A DNA stretch of 30,147 bases from JAJDOJ01 sp034722015 (GTDB lineage: Bacteria; Pseudomonadota; Gammaproteobacteria; JAJDOJ01). The notes beneath the pieces are model-generated. The model made no database searches. It was not told the DNA's origin and saw only the letters and a program-made list of their open reading frames with translations. A program made the position numbers and the translations under genes. Of this stretch, positions 1-8,794 are shown piece by piece. The stretch spans positions 1-30,147 of the forward strand of contig JAYENI010000161.1 in assembly GCA_034722015.1 (NCBI GenBank), given 5' to 3'. Position 1 is the stretch's first letter. The number at the start of each line of letters is the position of its first letter.

Positions 1-1
1 G

Positions 2-1408
2 CTGCGCTACGGGGAATACGAGACGAGGGCGGCGCGCCTGGCCGCCATGGCGCGGAACCGGCCCCTGAAAAAGGAGGAAATGGAGCTTCTCCAGCAGATG
101 CTGGCCTGCATGCGCATGCTCTGCGACACGCCCTATATCCTCGACCAGGAGTGCCGCATCTCGCCCAAGTTGAAGGAGCTGGACAGCATCGTCAGCGAGA
201 TCATGGAGGACGGCGACCACAAGATCATCGTCTTTTCAGAGTGGCAACGCATGCTCGAGCTGGTGCGCGAACAGGTCGGGCAACTTGGCCTGGACCATGC
301 TTGGCATACCGGCAAGGTCCCGCAAGCGAAACGCCGCGCGGAGATCCGCCGGTTCAGGGACGATCCTGAATGCCGGATGTTTCTCTCGACGGACTCCGGT
401 GCGGTGGGGTTGAACCTTCAGGTCGCCGACGTGGTGATCAACCTGGATCTCCCCTGGAATCCGGCCAAGCTGGAACAACGGATCGCCCGCGCCTGGCGCA
501 AACACCAGAAACGCCCGGTGCAGGTGATCAACCTGGTCACCGAAAACTCCATCGAACATCGCATGCTGTCCCTGCTGGAACAGAAACGCTCGCTGGCCGA
601 GGGCGTGGTGGACGGAAAAGGCGGGAAGGAAATGGCCCTGCCATCGGGGCGCGCCGCGTTTCTGGAGCGTGTCGGCACCCTGTTCGCGGACGAACGGAAA
701 CCCGTCGAAGCGAAGGCCATCGATCCGCTCGAGCGGTTGACCGAGGAGATCCTCTCCCGGTCGCAGGATGGTCTCGACCTGATCGAACTGCATGGCGAGG
801 GTGAAAACCGGACCCTCGTGGTGGTGGCGGAACGGGCGGATGACGTGCTGCGGGATGCGCTCGACCGGCAGGTGGAGGCGTTGTTTCCGGAAAAGGCGCC
901 GCGCTTGACGTTAATGGACCGGGCCACCCATGCAAGCATCCAGGAACTGATCGCGGCCGGGGTATTGCGCGCCGACGCGGACTCGGCCCGGACACTGTAC
1001 CGTGCCACGACGGAGGCTACGCCGAAAGACGACGGGCAGGCCAGGCGGCTGGGCGAGGCGCTTACCCACCTCGCCGAGGGAAGGCACAAGCAGCGCATGG
1101 CGACGGTACTCGGCGATGGCGGATTTCCGGTCGAGGCGCTGGCCCCGATGCGCGAGGCGGTGGAGATCGCCTTGCAGGCACTCGTCATCTGGGGCGGTCA
1201 CGACACCGACGAACCGCCATCACTGGGTCTGATCGACTCGAGCCTGGTGCAGGAAGACCACCTGGCCGCCGCGGATCTCTCCCTGATCGCGCGTTTGCGT
1301 GATGACCCCCGCGGGGAGGACGAAGTCCGGTGCAAAGAACTGCTCGCGCAGGGCGACGCGCTTTTCGCGCGTGCCGTCTCGGTGCTGGAATCGGCGGAGG
1401 CGACGTGA
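2..1408 (+). CDS. SNF2-family DEAD/DEAH-box helicase, C-terminal part (5' end outside window)
   Basis: The frame is open from base 2, so this is the last 468 residues of a longer protein. It carries the second RecA-like domain of SNF2 ATPases: KIIVFSEWQRML (motif IV region), then STDSGAVGLNLQ (motif V), and QRIARAWRKHQ (motif VI, normally close to QRIGRAHRIGQ), followed by VINLVTENSIEHRML, the conserved stretch behind motif VI. The ATPase half with Walker A and DExH would be upstream. These enzymes are ATP-driven duplex-DNA translocases that remodel protein-DNA complexes. After the helicase core there are about 240 residues I cannot assign, mostly helical and acidic, with no clear motif. An internal ATG at 47 exists but lies within the conserved fold and is not the true start. 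Nothing in the neighbourhood fixes its role. Family assignment is firm; exact function is unknown. Confidence 0.88.
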   Translation: MRYGEYETRAARLAAMARNRPLKKEEMELLQQMLACMRMLCDTPYILDQECRISPKLKELDSIVSEIMEDGDHKIIVFSEWQRMLELVREQVGQLGLDHAWHTGKVPQAKRRAEIRRFRDDPECRMFLSTDSGAVGLNLQVADVVINLDLPWNPAKLEQRIARAWRKHQKRPVQVINLVTENSIEHRMLSLLEQKRSLAEGVVDGKGGKEMALPSGRAAFLERVGTLFADERKPVEAKAIDPLERLTEEILSRSQDGLDLIELHGEGENRTLVVVAERADDVLRDALDRQVEALFPEKAPRLTLMDRATHASIQELIAAGVLRADADSARTLYRATTEATPKDDGQARRLGEALTHLAEGRHKQRMATVLGDGGFPVEALAPMREAVEIALQALVIWGGHDTDEPPSLGLIDSSLVQEDHLAAADLSLIARLRDDPRGEDEVRCKELLAQGDALFARAVSVLESAEAT

Positions 1409-1600
1409 GGGTAAGAATCGCGTGCGTTTGCCCCGACAATGCGGCGGATACGCGCTGTCGGTACGGTTCAGCACGAGGGGTTCGGCGTATGGCTGTTGTC
1501 TTTCCGTTTTTCAGGTACAACCTCGTAAAGCCGGTTCGAAGTCGTTTCGCAGAAATATTCAGGTCACCACACAAGTGACGTGCAACTGGAAGAAAAAATA

Positions 1601-1882
1601 ATGAAAGCAACCGCGGAACTGCAGGTCATACCCATCGGTGACGGTGTCTCCGTCAGGCGGGAGATCACGCGTGTCGTGGAAATGCTGAAGGGGCACGATT
1701 TCCTTGTCGAAACGCACGCATCGGGGACCGACATCGAGGGGGAACTGGATGAGATTCTGGCTGCCGTGCGGCAGATTCACGAGGCCTTGCACCGGGACGG
1801 CAGTGTTCGCCTCGTGAGTTACCTGAAACTCGAGACCCGCACCGACAAGGAACCGACGCTGGCCGGAAAGCGGCTCGGGTAA
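1601..1882 (+). CDS. MTH1187/YkoF-like (UPF0045, thiamine-binding family) small protein
   Basis: A 93-residue protein starting at the ATG at 1601, which has GGAAGA seven bases upstream; a GTG at 1580 in the same frame is less likely. The sequence follows the MTH1187/YkoF-like pattern: a strand (ELQVIPIGDGVSV), a helix (REITRVVEML), a strand with the conserved ETHASGTDIEGELDEI segment that corresponds to the family's P-M-G-T-x-I-E-G motif, a second helix ending QIHEAL, and the closing strand VRLVSYLKLETR with a D-K tail. Members are cytoplasmic ferredoxin-fold proteins; several bind thiamine or related pyrimidines. There is no thiamine gene beside it, so the ligand cannot be inferred here. It seems to be transcribed alone. 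Confidence 0.85.
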   Translation: MKATAELQVIPIGDGVSVRREITRVVEMLKGHDFLVETHASGTDIEGELDEILAAVRQIHEALHRDGSVRLVSYLKLETRTDKEPTLAGKRLG

Positions 1883-2055
1883 TGACAATGAAATCTGATG
1901 CCTGGCCGATTGAAGCGCTAGCCCCACACGTTCATTTGCCCACGTCGTCCCCCGGACGATGGAACGGTATGCCCGGTTGTGGCGTGAAGGTTTGGTTGTG
2001 AATTTTCGCGCCGAGGGCGTCGAACGTGTAACGCGAGGTATTCGGAACCCATCCG

Positions 2056-3303
2056 CTATTCCGATCCCAGGAGCAGATATCCGTCGGGCGCCAGGGATGT
2101 CGCCAGCATGACCTCGTTGATGTCGAGGTGCTCGGTCCAGGTGCCGGCACGTTGATTCCCGGGATCGCGCCAGAACGTTTCAATTTCCCTGCCGAGGGGC
2201 CTATAGCGCATCAGCGCCTCGAGTTTTTCGCGCGTTTCCGGGTTGATACCGATGCGGCGGCGTACTGTCTCTTCCCACATCCGTTCGACCGCGTGCAACC
2301 CGATCGCCAGACCGAGTTCGCGAAACGCGAGCCGGTATCCGGCGGGTGCCTGAAGCTCGCCGCTGCTCGCGTAGAATTGCAGACCCGAAAGTGCTGCACC
2401 GAGCAATTGCCCGACCAGTCCTTCGTCCCGCTCTCCCTCTTCGCTCTCCAGCTGTGTCAGGCGCCAGGCGTCTATCAGTAGTCCGCCGATACCCAGCGGA
2501 TCCGGGCCCGCCAATCTGGATTGATCCAGCATTTCTGCATATCGGCGGGTCACCTCTTCGAGGTCTGGCTCTTTGACCGGTTGCGGCGGTCCGGCGGCGG
2601 TGGCGCGCAACTGCAGTGACGTGACGTAGCCGTCAAGCGGGTCGAGCTGGCCCATCGAGGTCACGAGCGGTCGCCTCAGGTCAATGCTCATCTTCCAGAA
2701 CATCCTGGGGGTGAGACCCACCGGGGGCGGATAGGTGAAGGCGTCGTGTGCGGTTGCCGCGAGTTCGCGTGCCCAGGCGTTGTAACGGGAGTCTCCCGTC
2801 GAGCGGCTCGCCTGGTCCAGGGCATGCATCCACCGGGTCAGATAATGAAAGTACTGACCGTCGCGTTCCCATTCCAGGCGCTCGTCAATGGCCCCTCCCT
2901 GGTTGCGCTCCGGCAACTGTTTGCCGATTCGCAATCCACCGCGTGTCGGATGGGCCTCACCCTCGCGCTCGTCTAATCCGCTGATCCAGCCGCTACGCGA
3001 ATCGTCATCTCGATGACGGCCGAGGGTGTGGTGTACCTGGTCGACCAGGGCCAGAGCGAGTTCGGTGTAGCGTTGATCGCCCGTCGTGCTTGCCAGGCCC
3101 AGAAAGTTGCACACCGCAAAGGCGTCCGTCCACAGGTAACGTTGCGGCGGGCGATCGGAATCAAGCCCCGTACGCCGGGCGAAGTCCGTCATCAGGGAGA
3201 TGACCTCGGACGTGTGCGAATCCGGCATGCTCGTCGATTCCTCTGATGCTTTCGCGGTGAGTGACGCAAGCGACAGCAGCACGATCAGACAGCCGTGGCG
3301 CAT
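2056..3303 (-). CDS. Secreted hypothetical protein, alpha-toroid (six-hairpin-like) repeats
   Basis: 415 residues from the ATG at 3303, chosen because it opens a typical signal peptide (MRHG, hydrophobic core LIVLLSLASL, then TAKA before SEES); an in-frame start ten codons upstream would spoil it. AGGA lies about 12 bases before the ATG. The mature part is helix-rich with repeated W/Y-x-D and A-x-x-T-G-D-x-R-Y elements (TDAFAVCNFLGLASTTGDQRY; RSTGDSRYNAWAREL) of the kind seen in (alpha/alpha)6-barrel glycan-active proteins. I see no catalytic motif that would name an enzyme. It is expected in the periplasm or outside the cell. It stands alone, convergent with the thiamine-family gene and divergent from ohyA. 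The fold idea is inference from helical periodicity and these motifs only. Confidence 0.7.
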   Translation of the reverse strand: MRHGCLIVLLSLASLTAKASEESTSMPDSHTSEVISLMTDFARRTGLDSDRPPQRYLWTDAFAVCNFLGLASTTGDQRYTELALALVDQVHHTLGRHRDDDSRSGWISGLDEREGEAHPTRGGLRIGKQLPERNQGGAIDERLEWERDGQYFHYLTRWMHALDQASRSTGDSRYNAWARELAATAHDAFTYPPPVGLTPRMFWKMSIDLRRPLVTSMGQLDPLDGYVTSLQLRATAAGPPQPVKEPDLEEVTRRYAEMLDQSRLAGPDPLGIGGLLIDAWRLTQLESEEGERDEGLVGQLLGAALSGLQFYASSGELQAPAGYRLAFRELGLAIGLHAVERMWEETVRRRIGINPETREKLEALMRYRPLGREIETFWRDPGNQRAGTWTEHLDINEVMLATSLAPDGYLLLGSE

Positions 3304-3704
3304 GTGTATTCGACATCCTGTGGAAAGTAGCATATGGCCCCCATGGTGAGGGTATCAGATCACGAGAATGCCAGGGCAGGACAGACTCAGCGGGATTTGC
3401 CTGCGGTCGTTCGTGCGCGGTCCGGAGGAGGAATCGGCCCCGTTTCCCGAGTAAAGCGTAGAAGTGGACTTGAATCGATCTGGTCGGCGTGCCGGGGACC
3501 TGCCCGTTGGCCGCTTCCGGTACCATGGAGCGAAACCATTTCCACCCGGCTCGAAGCGACCCCTTGCCGTGCGGGATACAGAAAAGGTGGATGACTATCA
3601 GGAGACTCTGTCGGTTCAGGAAAAGTCGCCTGCTCTGACAACACTGCAGTCCACGATCTGCAATAACGACAAGCTATCAATACTTCAGAGGGGCGGCAAA
3701 GATC
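3304..3704. other. Intergenic region between the secreted protein gene and ohyA
   Basis: About 400 bases separate two divergent genes. The frames crossing it do not look coding and I recognise no RNA gene. It should hold both promoters. A CTGACA at 3635-3640 resembles a -35 box for ohyA but lacks a convincing -10 at the right distance. Base composition falls towards ohyA. Confidence 0.5.
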
Positions 3705-5315
3705 ATGAATACCTCCAGCCAGCAATCCAGGGCGGTCATCGATCACCGGAAGACAAGGGCATATCTTGTCGGAGGGGGTATCGCTTCGTTGGCAACAGCC
3801 GTCTATCTCATCAGGGAAGGGCGCCTGTCGGGAAGTAATATCCATATCCTGGAGCAGGACAGCAGGGTCGGGGGGGCTTTGGACGGCTCAGGCTCACCGG
3901 AGGAGGGGTATCTCATACGCGGTGGAAGAATGCACGAAGCGCATTTCGTCTGCGCATGGGATCTTCTGTCGGGCATACCCACGTTGAGCAATCCTGATCA
4001 GTCCGTGACGGATGAGGTATTTGAGTTCAACAAAAAGGTCATATCGGATTCCAGGTCCCGCTTGCTGAAGAATGGCGGAAAGATGGATGTGTCTTCCTAC
4101 GGTCTGGGTAAACGCGACCAATATGACATGCTCAAGCTCCTGTTCCATTCAGAGGAGGCGTTGGGCGCCACGAGGATCGAAGACTGGTTTTCCGAGGAAT
4201 TTTTTGACACCGTATTCTGGCTTTTATGGAGCACCACATTTGCGTTCCAGCGCTGGAGTAGCCTCGTTGAAATGAGGCGCTATTTCGTCCGGTTTATTCA
4301 TCTGCTCCCCGACTTCAACAAGCTGGGTGGCATCATGAGAACGGTGTACAACCAGTATGATTCGATAATCCTCCCCATACAGACATGGCTGGAGAAACAG
4401 GGTGTGCGGTTTCTGATGAACAGCCGGGTCACGGATATCGATTTTGATATCACCGATACAGAGAAGACTGCGACCAACATACACTACGTCCAGGATGGGA
4501 AACGATGTGAAATTTCCCTACTGAAGGAAGATTACGTATTTGTGACGCTGGGTTCGATGGTGGAAAACTCGACCACCGGGTCAATGCGTTCACCTGCAAA
4601 GCTGGGAACCGGAGAAACAGCCGGTGCATGGATGCTATGGGAGAATATTGCCCGGAAACACGAGGACTTCGGCAGGCCATCCGTGTTCTCGGGCCACGTG
4701 GATCAATCAAAGTGGATGTCGTTTACCGCGACACTTGAAGACCCTGCATTCTTCGATCACATGGAGGTGTTTACTGGGAACAAGCCGGGTACGGGTGGGC
4801 TGGTCACCATTACCGATTCCAACTGGTTCATGTCGGTGGTGCTGCCCCATCAACCGCATTTTATCGATCAACCGGAAGATGTTTTTGTGTTCTGGGGCGA
4901 CGGCCTGTTGCCTGACAACGAAGGTAATTTCGTCAACAAGAAGATGTCTGACTGTACAGGAGAAGAGATTCTCACGGAGCTTTTCTCGCATCTGGGGATC
5001 ATGGGCATGATGCAGCCGGTAATAGATAAAGCAATTTGTATTCCCTGCATGATGCCTTTCATCGACAGTCAGTTTCTTCCCAGAGTCCCCGGAGACAGGC
5101 CACGGGTCGTGCCGGAAGGATCGACAAACTTTGCATTTATCGGCCAGTTCGTCGAGGTGCCGGACGATTGTGTCTTTACCGTGGAGTATTCCGTAAGAAC
5201 AGCGCAAACAGCTGTTTTCACGCTACTCAAGCTCGACAGGGAAGTCTCTCCCGTGTACGAGGGTATTCACGACCCTCATGTCCTGTTGGACGCATTCAAG
5301 GCCATCACCAGGTAG
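3705..5315 (+). CDS. ohyA: Oleate hydratase (FAD-dependent fatty acid hydratase, MCRA family)
   Basis: 536 residues; the ATG at 3705 follows GAGGGGCGG at about 8 bases. The enzyme adds water to the cis-9 double bond of oleate and similar free fatty acids, giving 10-hydroxy fatty acids. It has an N-terminal FAD fold (VGGGIASLA, residues 22-30; acidic end ILEQD), then the family loop IRGGRMHEAHFVCAWDL at 71-87. The loop normally reads RGGREM, with the Glu involved in water activation; here that Glu is Met76. I recall the same Met in the monomeric Rhodococcus-type subfamily, and the 536-residue length also fits a shorter subfamily better than the ~590-residue type. G+C in a sampled line is about 47%, against 60% in neighbouring ilvD, and the gene is followed by a perfect inverted repeat, so acquisition by transfer is likely. 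Confidence 0.93.
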   Translation: MNTSSQQSRAVIDHRKTRAYLVGGGIASLATAVYLIREGRLSGSNIHILEQDSRVGGALDGSGSPEEGYLIRGGRMHEAHFVCAWDLLSGIPTLSNPDQSVTDEVFEFNKKVISDSRSRLLKNGGKMDVSSYGLGKRDQYDMLKLLFHSEEALGATRIEDWFSEEFFDTVFWLLWSTTFAFQRWSSLVEMRRYFVRFIHLLPDFNKLGGIMRTVYNQYDSIILPIQTWLEKQGVRFLMNSRVTDIDFDITDTEKTATNIHYVQDGKRCEISLLKEDYVFVTLGSMVENSTTGSMRSPAKLGTGETAGAWMLWENIARKHEDFGRPSVFSGHVDQSKWMSFTATLEDPAFFDHMEVFTGNKPGTGGLVTITDSNWFMSVVLPHQPHFIDQPEDVFVFWGDGLLPDNEGNFVNKKMSDCTGEEILTELFSHLGIMGMMQPVIDKAICIPCMMPFIDSQFLPRVPGDRPRVVPEGSTNFAFIGQFVEVPDDCVFTVEYSVRTAQTAVFTLLKLDREVSPVYEGIHDPHVLLDAFKAITR

Positions 5316-5332
5316 ACGATCCGATCCGTCAT

Positions 5333-5392
5333 AGGGGTCAAATCTAGTAATATATAGTAACTATTTGCTATATATTACTAGATTTGACCCCT
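5333..5392. repeat. Perfect 25-bp-arm inverted repeat (REP/MITE-like hairpin)
   Basis: Arms 5333-5357 and 5368-5392 are perfect complements around a 10-base loop (5358-5367). The outer part starts AGGGGTCAAATCTAG and the inner part is AT-rich (TAATATATAG). The GGGGTCA...TGACCCC ends resemble the solo hairpins that accompany REP-associated (Y1/IS200-like) transposases in gammaproteobacteria; no transposase lies near. There is no T-tract after it, so it is not a standard intrinsic terminator, although it could block read-through from ohyA or protect its 3' end. Confidence 0.85.
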
Positions 5393-5415
5393 CTAAGACC
5401 CTGAAACAGGCGCCG

Positions 5416-5445
5416 TTGTTTACGGTCAGAGAATACGGGCATAAT
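5416..5445 (+). promoter_or_regulatory. Possible sigma70-like promoter for ilvD
   Basis: TTGTTT at 5416-5421 and CATAAT at 5440-5445 are separated by 18 bases and lie about 40 bases before the ilvD start, just after the inverted repeat. The match is moderate and there is no other evidence. Confidence 0.35.
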
Positions 5446-5484
5446 GCAAAATTTACCGAACCCAGACCTTCTGACGAGACCGAT

Positions 5485-7338
5485 ATGCCGCAATACCGTT
5501 CCCGCACGACGACCCACGGGCGCAACATGGCCGGTGCCCGGGCGCTTTGGCGCGCCACCGGCATGAAAGACGCCGATTTCGACAAGCCGATCGTCGCCAT
5601 CGCCAATTCCTTCACCCAGTTCGTGCCCGGCCATGTGCATCTGAAGGACCTGGGCCAGCTGGTGGCCCGGGAGATCGAAAAGGCTGGCGGCGTGGCGAAG
5701 GAGTTCAACACCATCGCCGTGGACGATGGCATCGCCATGGGCCATGGCGGCATGCTCTACTCCCTGCCGTCGCGGGACCTGATCGCGGACTCGGTGGAAT
5801 ACATGGTCAACGCCCACTGCGCGGACGCCCTGGTGTGCATCTCCAACTGCGACAAGATCACCCCCGGCATGCTGAATGCGGCCCTGCGCCTCAACATCCC
5901 GACCGTGTTCGTCTCCGGCGGACCGATGGAGGCGGGCAAGGTGAGGCTCGCCGGCAAGGGGGAACTCAAGCTCGACCTGGTCGACGCCATGGTCACGGCG
6001 GCCGACCCGAAAGAGTCCGACGAGGACGTGGCCGCGATCGAGCGTTCTGCCTGTCCCACCTGCGGTTCGTGTTCCGGCATGTTCACGGCAAACTCCATGA
6101 ACTGCCTCACCGAGGCGTTGGGACTCAGCCTGCCGGGCAACGGATCACTTGTCGCCACCCACGCTGAGCGAAAGGAACTGTTTCTGGAGGCGGGACGTCT
6201 GGTCGTCGACCTGGCGCGGCGCTATTACGAAGGTGACGATGCGTCCGTCCTGCCTAGAGGCATCGCGACCTTCGAGGCCTTCGAAAACGCGATGACCCTG
6301 GATATCGCCATGGGCGGTTCCACCAACACTATCCTGCACCTGCTGGCGGCGGCGAACCAGGCCGAAGTGAATTTCACCATGGTGGACATCGACCGGCTCT
6401 CCCGACGGGTGCCCCATCTCTGCAAGGTCGCGCCGAGCACGCACGAGTACCACATGGAGGACGTCCACCGCGCTGGCGGGGTGATCGGTATCCTCGGGGA
6501 ACTGGACAGGGCGGGTCTGGTGAATCGTGGCTGCCATACGGTCCACAGCGCGACGATCGGCGAGGCACTGGAGCGCTGGGACATCGTCCGCAGCGAGGCC
6601 GAGGCCGTGGAGCTGCGTTACCTGGCCGGACCGGGCGGAATCCCCACCCAGGTCGCCTTCAGCCAGGACGCCCGCTGGCCCGACCTCGACCTGGACCGGG
6701 AGGGCGGCTGCATCCGCGACCTGGGACACGCCTATTCGAGAGACGGCGGCCTGGCGGTGCTTTATGGAAACATCGCCGAAGAGGGATGTATCGTGAAAAC
6801 CGCCGGGGTGGACGAGTCGAATCTAAGGTTCGTGGGGCCCGCTAGGGTTTTCGAGAGTCAGGATGCTGCGGTGGAGGCGATTCTCGGCAACCGCATCGGA
6901 GCGGGCGACGTGGTCATCATCCGCTACGAGGGCCCCAAGGGCGGACCCGGGATGCAGGAGATGCTCTATCCCACCAGCTACCTGAAGTCCAGGGGACTGG
7001 GCAAGGCCTGCGCGCTGATCACCGACGGCCGTTTCTCGGGCGGGACCTCGGGACTGTCGATCGGGCACTGCTCACCGGAGGCGGCGGAAGGCGGCAACAT
7101 CGGTCTGGTGGAAGAGGGTGATAATATCGAGATCGATATCCCCAATCGCACCATCAGGGTGGCGGTTTCCGGCGACGAACTGAACCGTCGACGGTTGTCG
7201 ATGGACGCCAGGGGGGATGATGCCTGGCAACCGGTCGGTCGTGAGCGGTTTGTTTCGCAGGCGTTGCAGGCCTATGCGGCCCTCACCACCAGTGCGTCGC
7301 AGGGTGCGGTGCGGGATCTCTCGCAGATACGCAGGTAG
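5485..7338 (+). CDS. ilvD: Dihydroxy-acid dehydratase (valine/isoleucine biosynthesis)
   Basis: 617 residues from the ATG at 5485 (MPQYRSRTTTHGRNMAGAR), the canonical start and length for the E. coli-type enzyme; the frame is open further upstream through non-conserved sequence that overlaps the inverted repeat. IlvD dehydrates 2,3-dihydroxy-isovalerate and 2,3-dihydroxy-3-methylvalerate to the 2-keto acids of the branched-chain pathway in the cytoplasm. Cluster ligands are visible in SNCDKITPGM and in CPTCGSCSGMFTANSMNC. The conserved MGGSTNTILHLLA, KGGPGMQEMLYPTS and TDGRFSGGTSGLSIGH blocks are all present, so the protein should be active. It is not next to other ilv genes; the following MarC gene is 59 bases away and may be co-transcribed. 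Confidence 0.98.
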   Translation: MPQYRSRTTTHGRNMAGARALWRATGMKDADFDKPIVAIANSFTQFVPGHVHLKDLGQLVAREIEKAGGVAKEFNTIAVDDGIAMGHGGMLYSLPSRDLIADSVEYMVNAHCADALVCISNCDKITPGMLNAALRLNIPTVFVSGGPMEAGKVRLAGKGELKLDLVDAMVTAADPKESDEDVAAIERSACPTCGSCSGMFTANSMNCLTEALGLSLPGNGSLVATHAERKELFLEAGRLVVDLARRYYEGDDASVLPRGIATFEAFENAMTLDIAMGGSTNTILHLLAAANQAEVNFTMVDIDRLSRRVPHLCKVAPSTHEYHMEDVHRAGGVIGILGELDRAGLVNRGCHTVHSATIGEALERWDIVRSEAEAVELRYLAGPGGIPTQVAFSQDARWPDLDLDREGGCIRDLGHAYSRDGGLAVLYGNIAEEGCIVKTAGVDESNLRFVGPARVFESQDAAVEAILGNRIGAGDVVIIRYEGPKGGPGMQEMLYPTSYLKSRGLGKACALITDGRFSGGTSGLSIGHCSPEAAEGGNIGLVEEGDNIEIDIPNRTIRVAVSGDELNRRRLSMDARGDDAWQPVGRERFVSQALQAYAALTTSASQGAVRDLSQIRR

Positions 7339-7397
7339 TCAGCGGCTCACTGCGTCCTACGTCTGAAATCGGGTGCTCTACCCGGGCAGGGAATGAT

Positions 7398-8027
7398 ATG
7401 CAGGATATCGGTGGTCAGGCGCTGGCGGCGTTCATGGGTTTTTTCGCGATCATGAATCCGGTCGCGAATACGCCGATATTTCTGAGTCTCACCGATGGTG
7501 AGGACAAGGCCACGAGACGGGCGGTAGCGTTTCGCGCCATCCTGGTCAGTTTCGCGATTCTCGTGGTGTTCTGTCTCGTCGGCCACGTGATCTTCAACAT
7601 GTTCGGGATCACGCTGCCCGCGTTCCAGATCACGGGCGGCATCCTGGTGTTTCTGATCGGCTTTCACATGCTGCAGGGGACAAATTCCCCGGTACATCAC
7701 CCGCCGGGTGTCGAGGATGCCAACAGCCGGGATACGGAACTCGGCGTCGCCGTCACCCCGCTGGCCATGCCGATCCTCGCGGGGCCGGGTACGATTGCAA
7801 CGGCCATGAACTTTGTTGGCGACGGCGGAATGGTCAACATTGGCGTGACGCTGGCGGCCGTGCTGGCGATCTGTCTCATCACCTTCGTGAGCTTCATCTT
7901 TGGCGAACGGCTGGTGCGCTACCTGGGTGACAGCGGCATCAAGGTATTGACGCGACTCATGGGCCTGATCCTGGCCGTGATCGGGACGCAGATGGTCGTG
8001 ACCGGCGTGACGGCGGTCATGCACTAG
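7398..8027 (+). CDS. MarC-family integral membrane protein
   Basis: 209 residues starting at the ATG at 7398, with AGGGA seven bases upstream. There are about six hydrophobic segments in two halves: AFMGFFAIMNPVANTPIFLSL (conserved family signature with the N-P motif), ILVVFCLVGHVIF, ITGGILVFLIGFHML, then after a polar loop VTPLAMPILAGPGTIATAM (second signature), LAAVLAICLITFVSF and a C-terminal GLILAVIGTQMVV. This is the MarC/NAAT-type inner-membrane family (UPF0056). Members are proposed small neutral amino acid transporters, but the substrate is generally unknown and despite the name they are not proven drug exporters. It follows ilvD closely on the same strand. Confidence 0.93.
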   Translation: MQDIGGQALAAFMGFFAIMNPVANTPIFLSLTDGEDKATRRAVAFRAILVSFAILVVFCLVGHVIFNMFGITLPAFQITGGILVFLIGFHMLQGTNSPVHHPPGVEDANSRDTELGVAVTPLAMPILAGPGTIATAMNFVGDGGMVNIGVTLAAVLAICLITFVSFIFGERLVRYLGDSGIKVLTRLMGLILAVIGTQMVVTGVTAVMH

Positions 8028-8175
8028 CTGGCGGAAGTCGGGCGTGGCCCACGGAGTGCTCAGATCGCCCTGTGGGGACCATCGAGGTGCGCACGAAGTA
8101 AGGTGACCTTGGTTGTATGCGTTTATGGTCTCTGGTCTGCGCACTTTGTGCACTCGAAGTGTCCACAGTGGATTC

Positions 8176-8484
8176 TCACGAGAACATCTCCAGCAAGACG
8201 GGTTGCCACAATTCCGGGGCGATCTTTCCCATTTTTTCCCCCAGTCTCTGTCTATCAATCGATCGGATCTGGTCGAGCAGGATTCGCGCCTGCTTACCCC
8301 GGAACATGATTTCCGGACGGCATCCCAGTGGCTGCCCCTTGCTGGTGAGCGGGGCGACGATTACTCGCGGAAGCACCGAATTCATGTCGTCCGGTGAGAC
8401 AATGACTGCCGGGCGGGTCTTGCGAATCTCGCTACCTTTTGTCGGATCGAGGCGTACCCAATAAACTTCGCCTCGCTTTACCAC
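8176..8484 (-). CDS. mazF: MazF/PemK-family endoribonuclease toxin
   Basis: The likely start is the GTG at 8484, overlapping the antitoxin's TAA by seven bases, giving 102 residues beginning VKRGEVYWVRLDPTKGSEIRK in translation (first residue Met). That opening, the following TRPAVIVSPDDMN, the VIVAPLTSKG strand and ILLDQIRSIDRQRL are the hallmarks of the MazF/PemK barrel fold: a conserved Arg in K-T-R-P, and the Q-I-R-S/T-I-D motif. These toxins cut mRNA at short sequence sites and stop growth when free. Upstream in-frame codons exist but would reach deep into the antitoxin gene. The coupled start suggests translation follows that of the antitoxin. Confidence 0.92.
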   Translation of the reverse strand: MVKRGEVYWVRLDPTKGSEIRKTRPAVIVSPDDMNSVLPRVIVAPLTSKGQPLGCRPEIMFRGKQARILLDQIRSIDRQRLGEKMGKIAPELWQPVLLEMFS

Positions 8485-8717
8485 TGCCAGTCCTCGTTCT
8501 CGTCGTCCGACTCGACCCATTCCGGCCAGGCGTCCTCATCGTCCCCTTGAATGTAATCGTCAAACCAGCCGGTCCGCGGTCTGTGCACGGGTTCGATAAT
8601 GATACGGCGGCCATCCAGGCGCAGTTCGATCTCATTCTCGATCTCGCAGGCAGCAAGAAATGAAGCAGGAATCAGCACACCGCGGGAGTTACCTATTCTT
8701 CGCAAGTTACTCTTCAT
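8478..8717 (-). CDS. mazE: MazE/PemI-like antitoxin (AbrB-fold DNA-binding)
   Basis: 79 residues from the ATG at 8717 (GGAATGGA about seven bases upstream). The N-terminus MKSNLRRIGNSRGVLIPASFL is a swapped-hairpin AbrB/MazE DNA-binding domain with the typical G-N-S-x-G-V-x-I-P motif. The C-terminus is acidic and Trp-rich (DDYIQGDDEDAWPEW...DDENEDWQW), as expected for the disordered tail that wraps around the toxin. It is first in the operon, also as expected. The palindrome at 8745-8757 is the probable operator for autoregulation. Confidence 0.92.
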   Translation of the reverse strand: MKSNLRRIGNSRGVLIPASFLAACEIENEIELRLDGRRIIIEPVHRPRTGWFDDYIQGDDEDAWPEWVESDDENEDWQW

Positions 8718-8744
8718 GATGATCCATTCCGATACGCCAAAATA

Positions 8745-8779
8745 ATAACAATGTTATAACTATTGGGGCCCAGGAACAA
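8745..8779 (-). promoter_or_regulatory. Promoter and palindromic operator of mazEF
   Basis: The palindrome ATAAC-AAT-GTTAT (8745-8757) lies 28 bases before the antitoxin start. On the minus strand a TATAAC -10 (8758-8753) overlaps it, with TTGTTC (8779-8774) fifteen bases further upstream as a weak -35. Placement of the operator on the -10 fits repression by the antitoxin or toxin-antitoxin complex; this is inference from position. Confidence 0.5.
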
Positions 8780-8794
8780 CTCACAGGAACGATC

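Noticed and set aside
418..1188. Long minus-strand frame opposite the SNF2-type gene
   Set aside because: Ser/Arg-rich translation mirroring the high-GC plus-strand codons; the plus strand carries clear helicase motifs.
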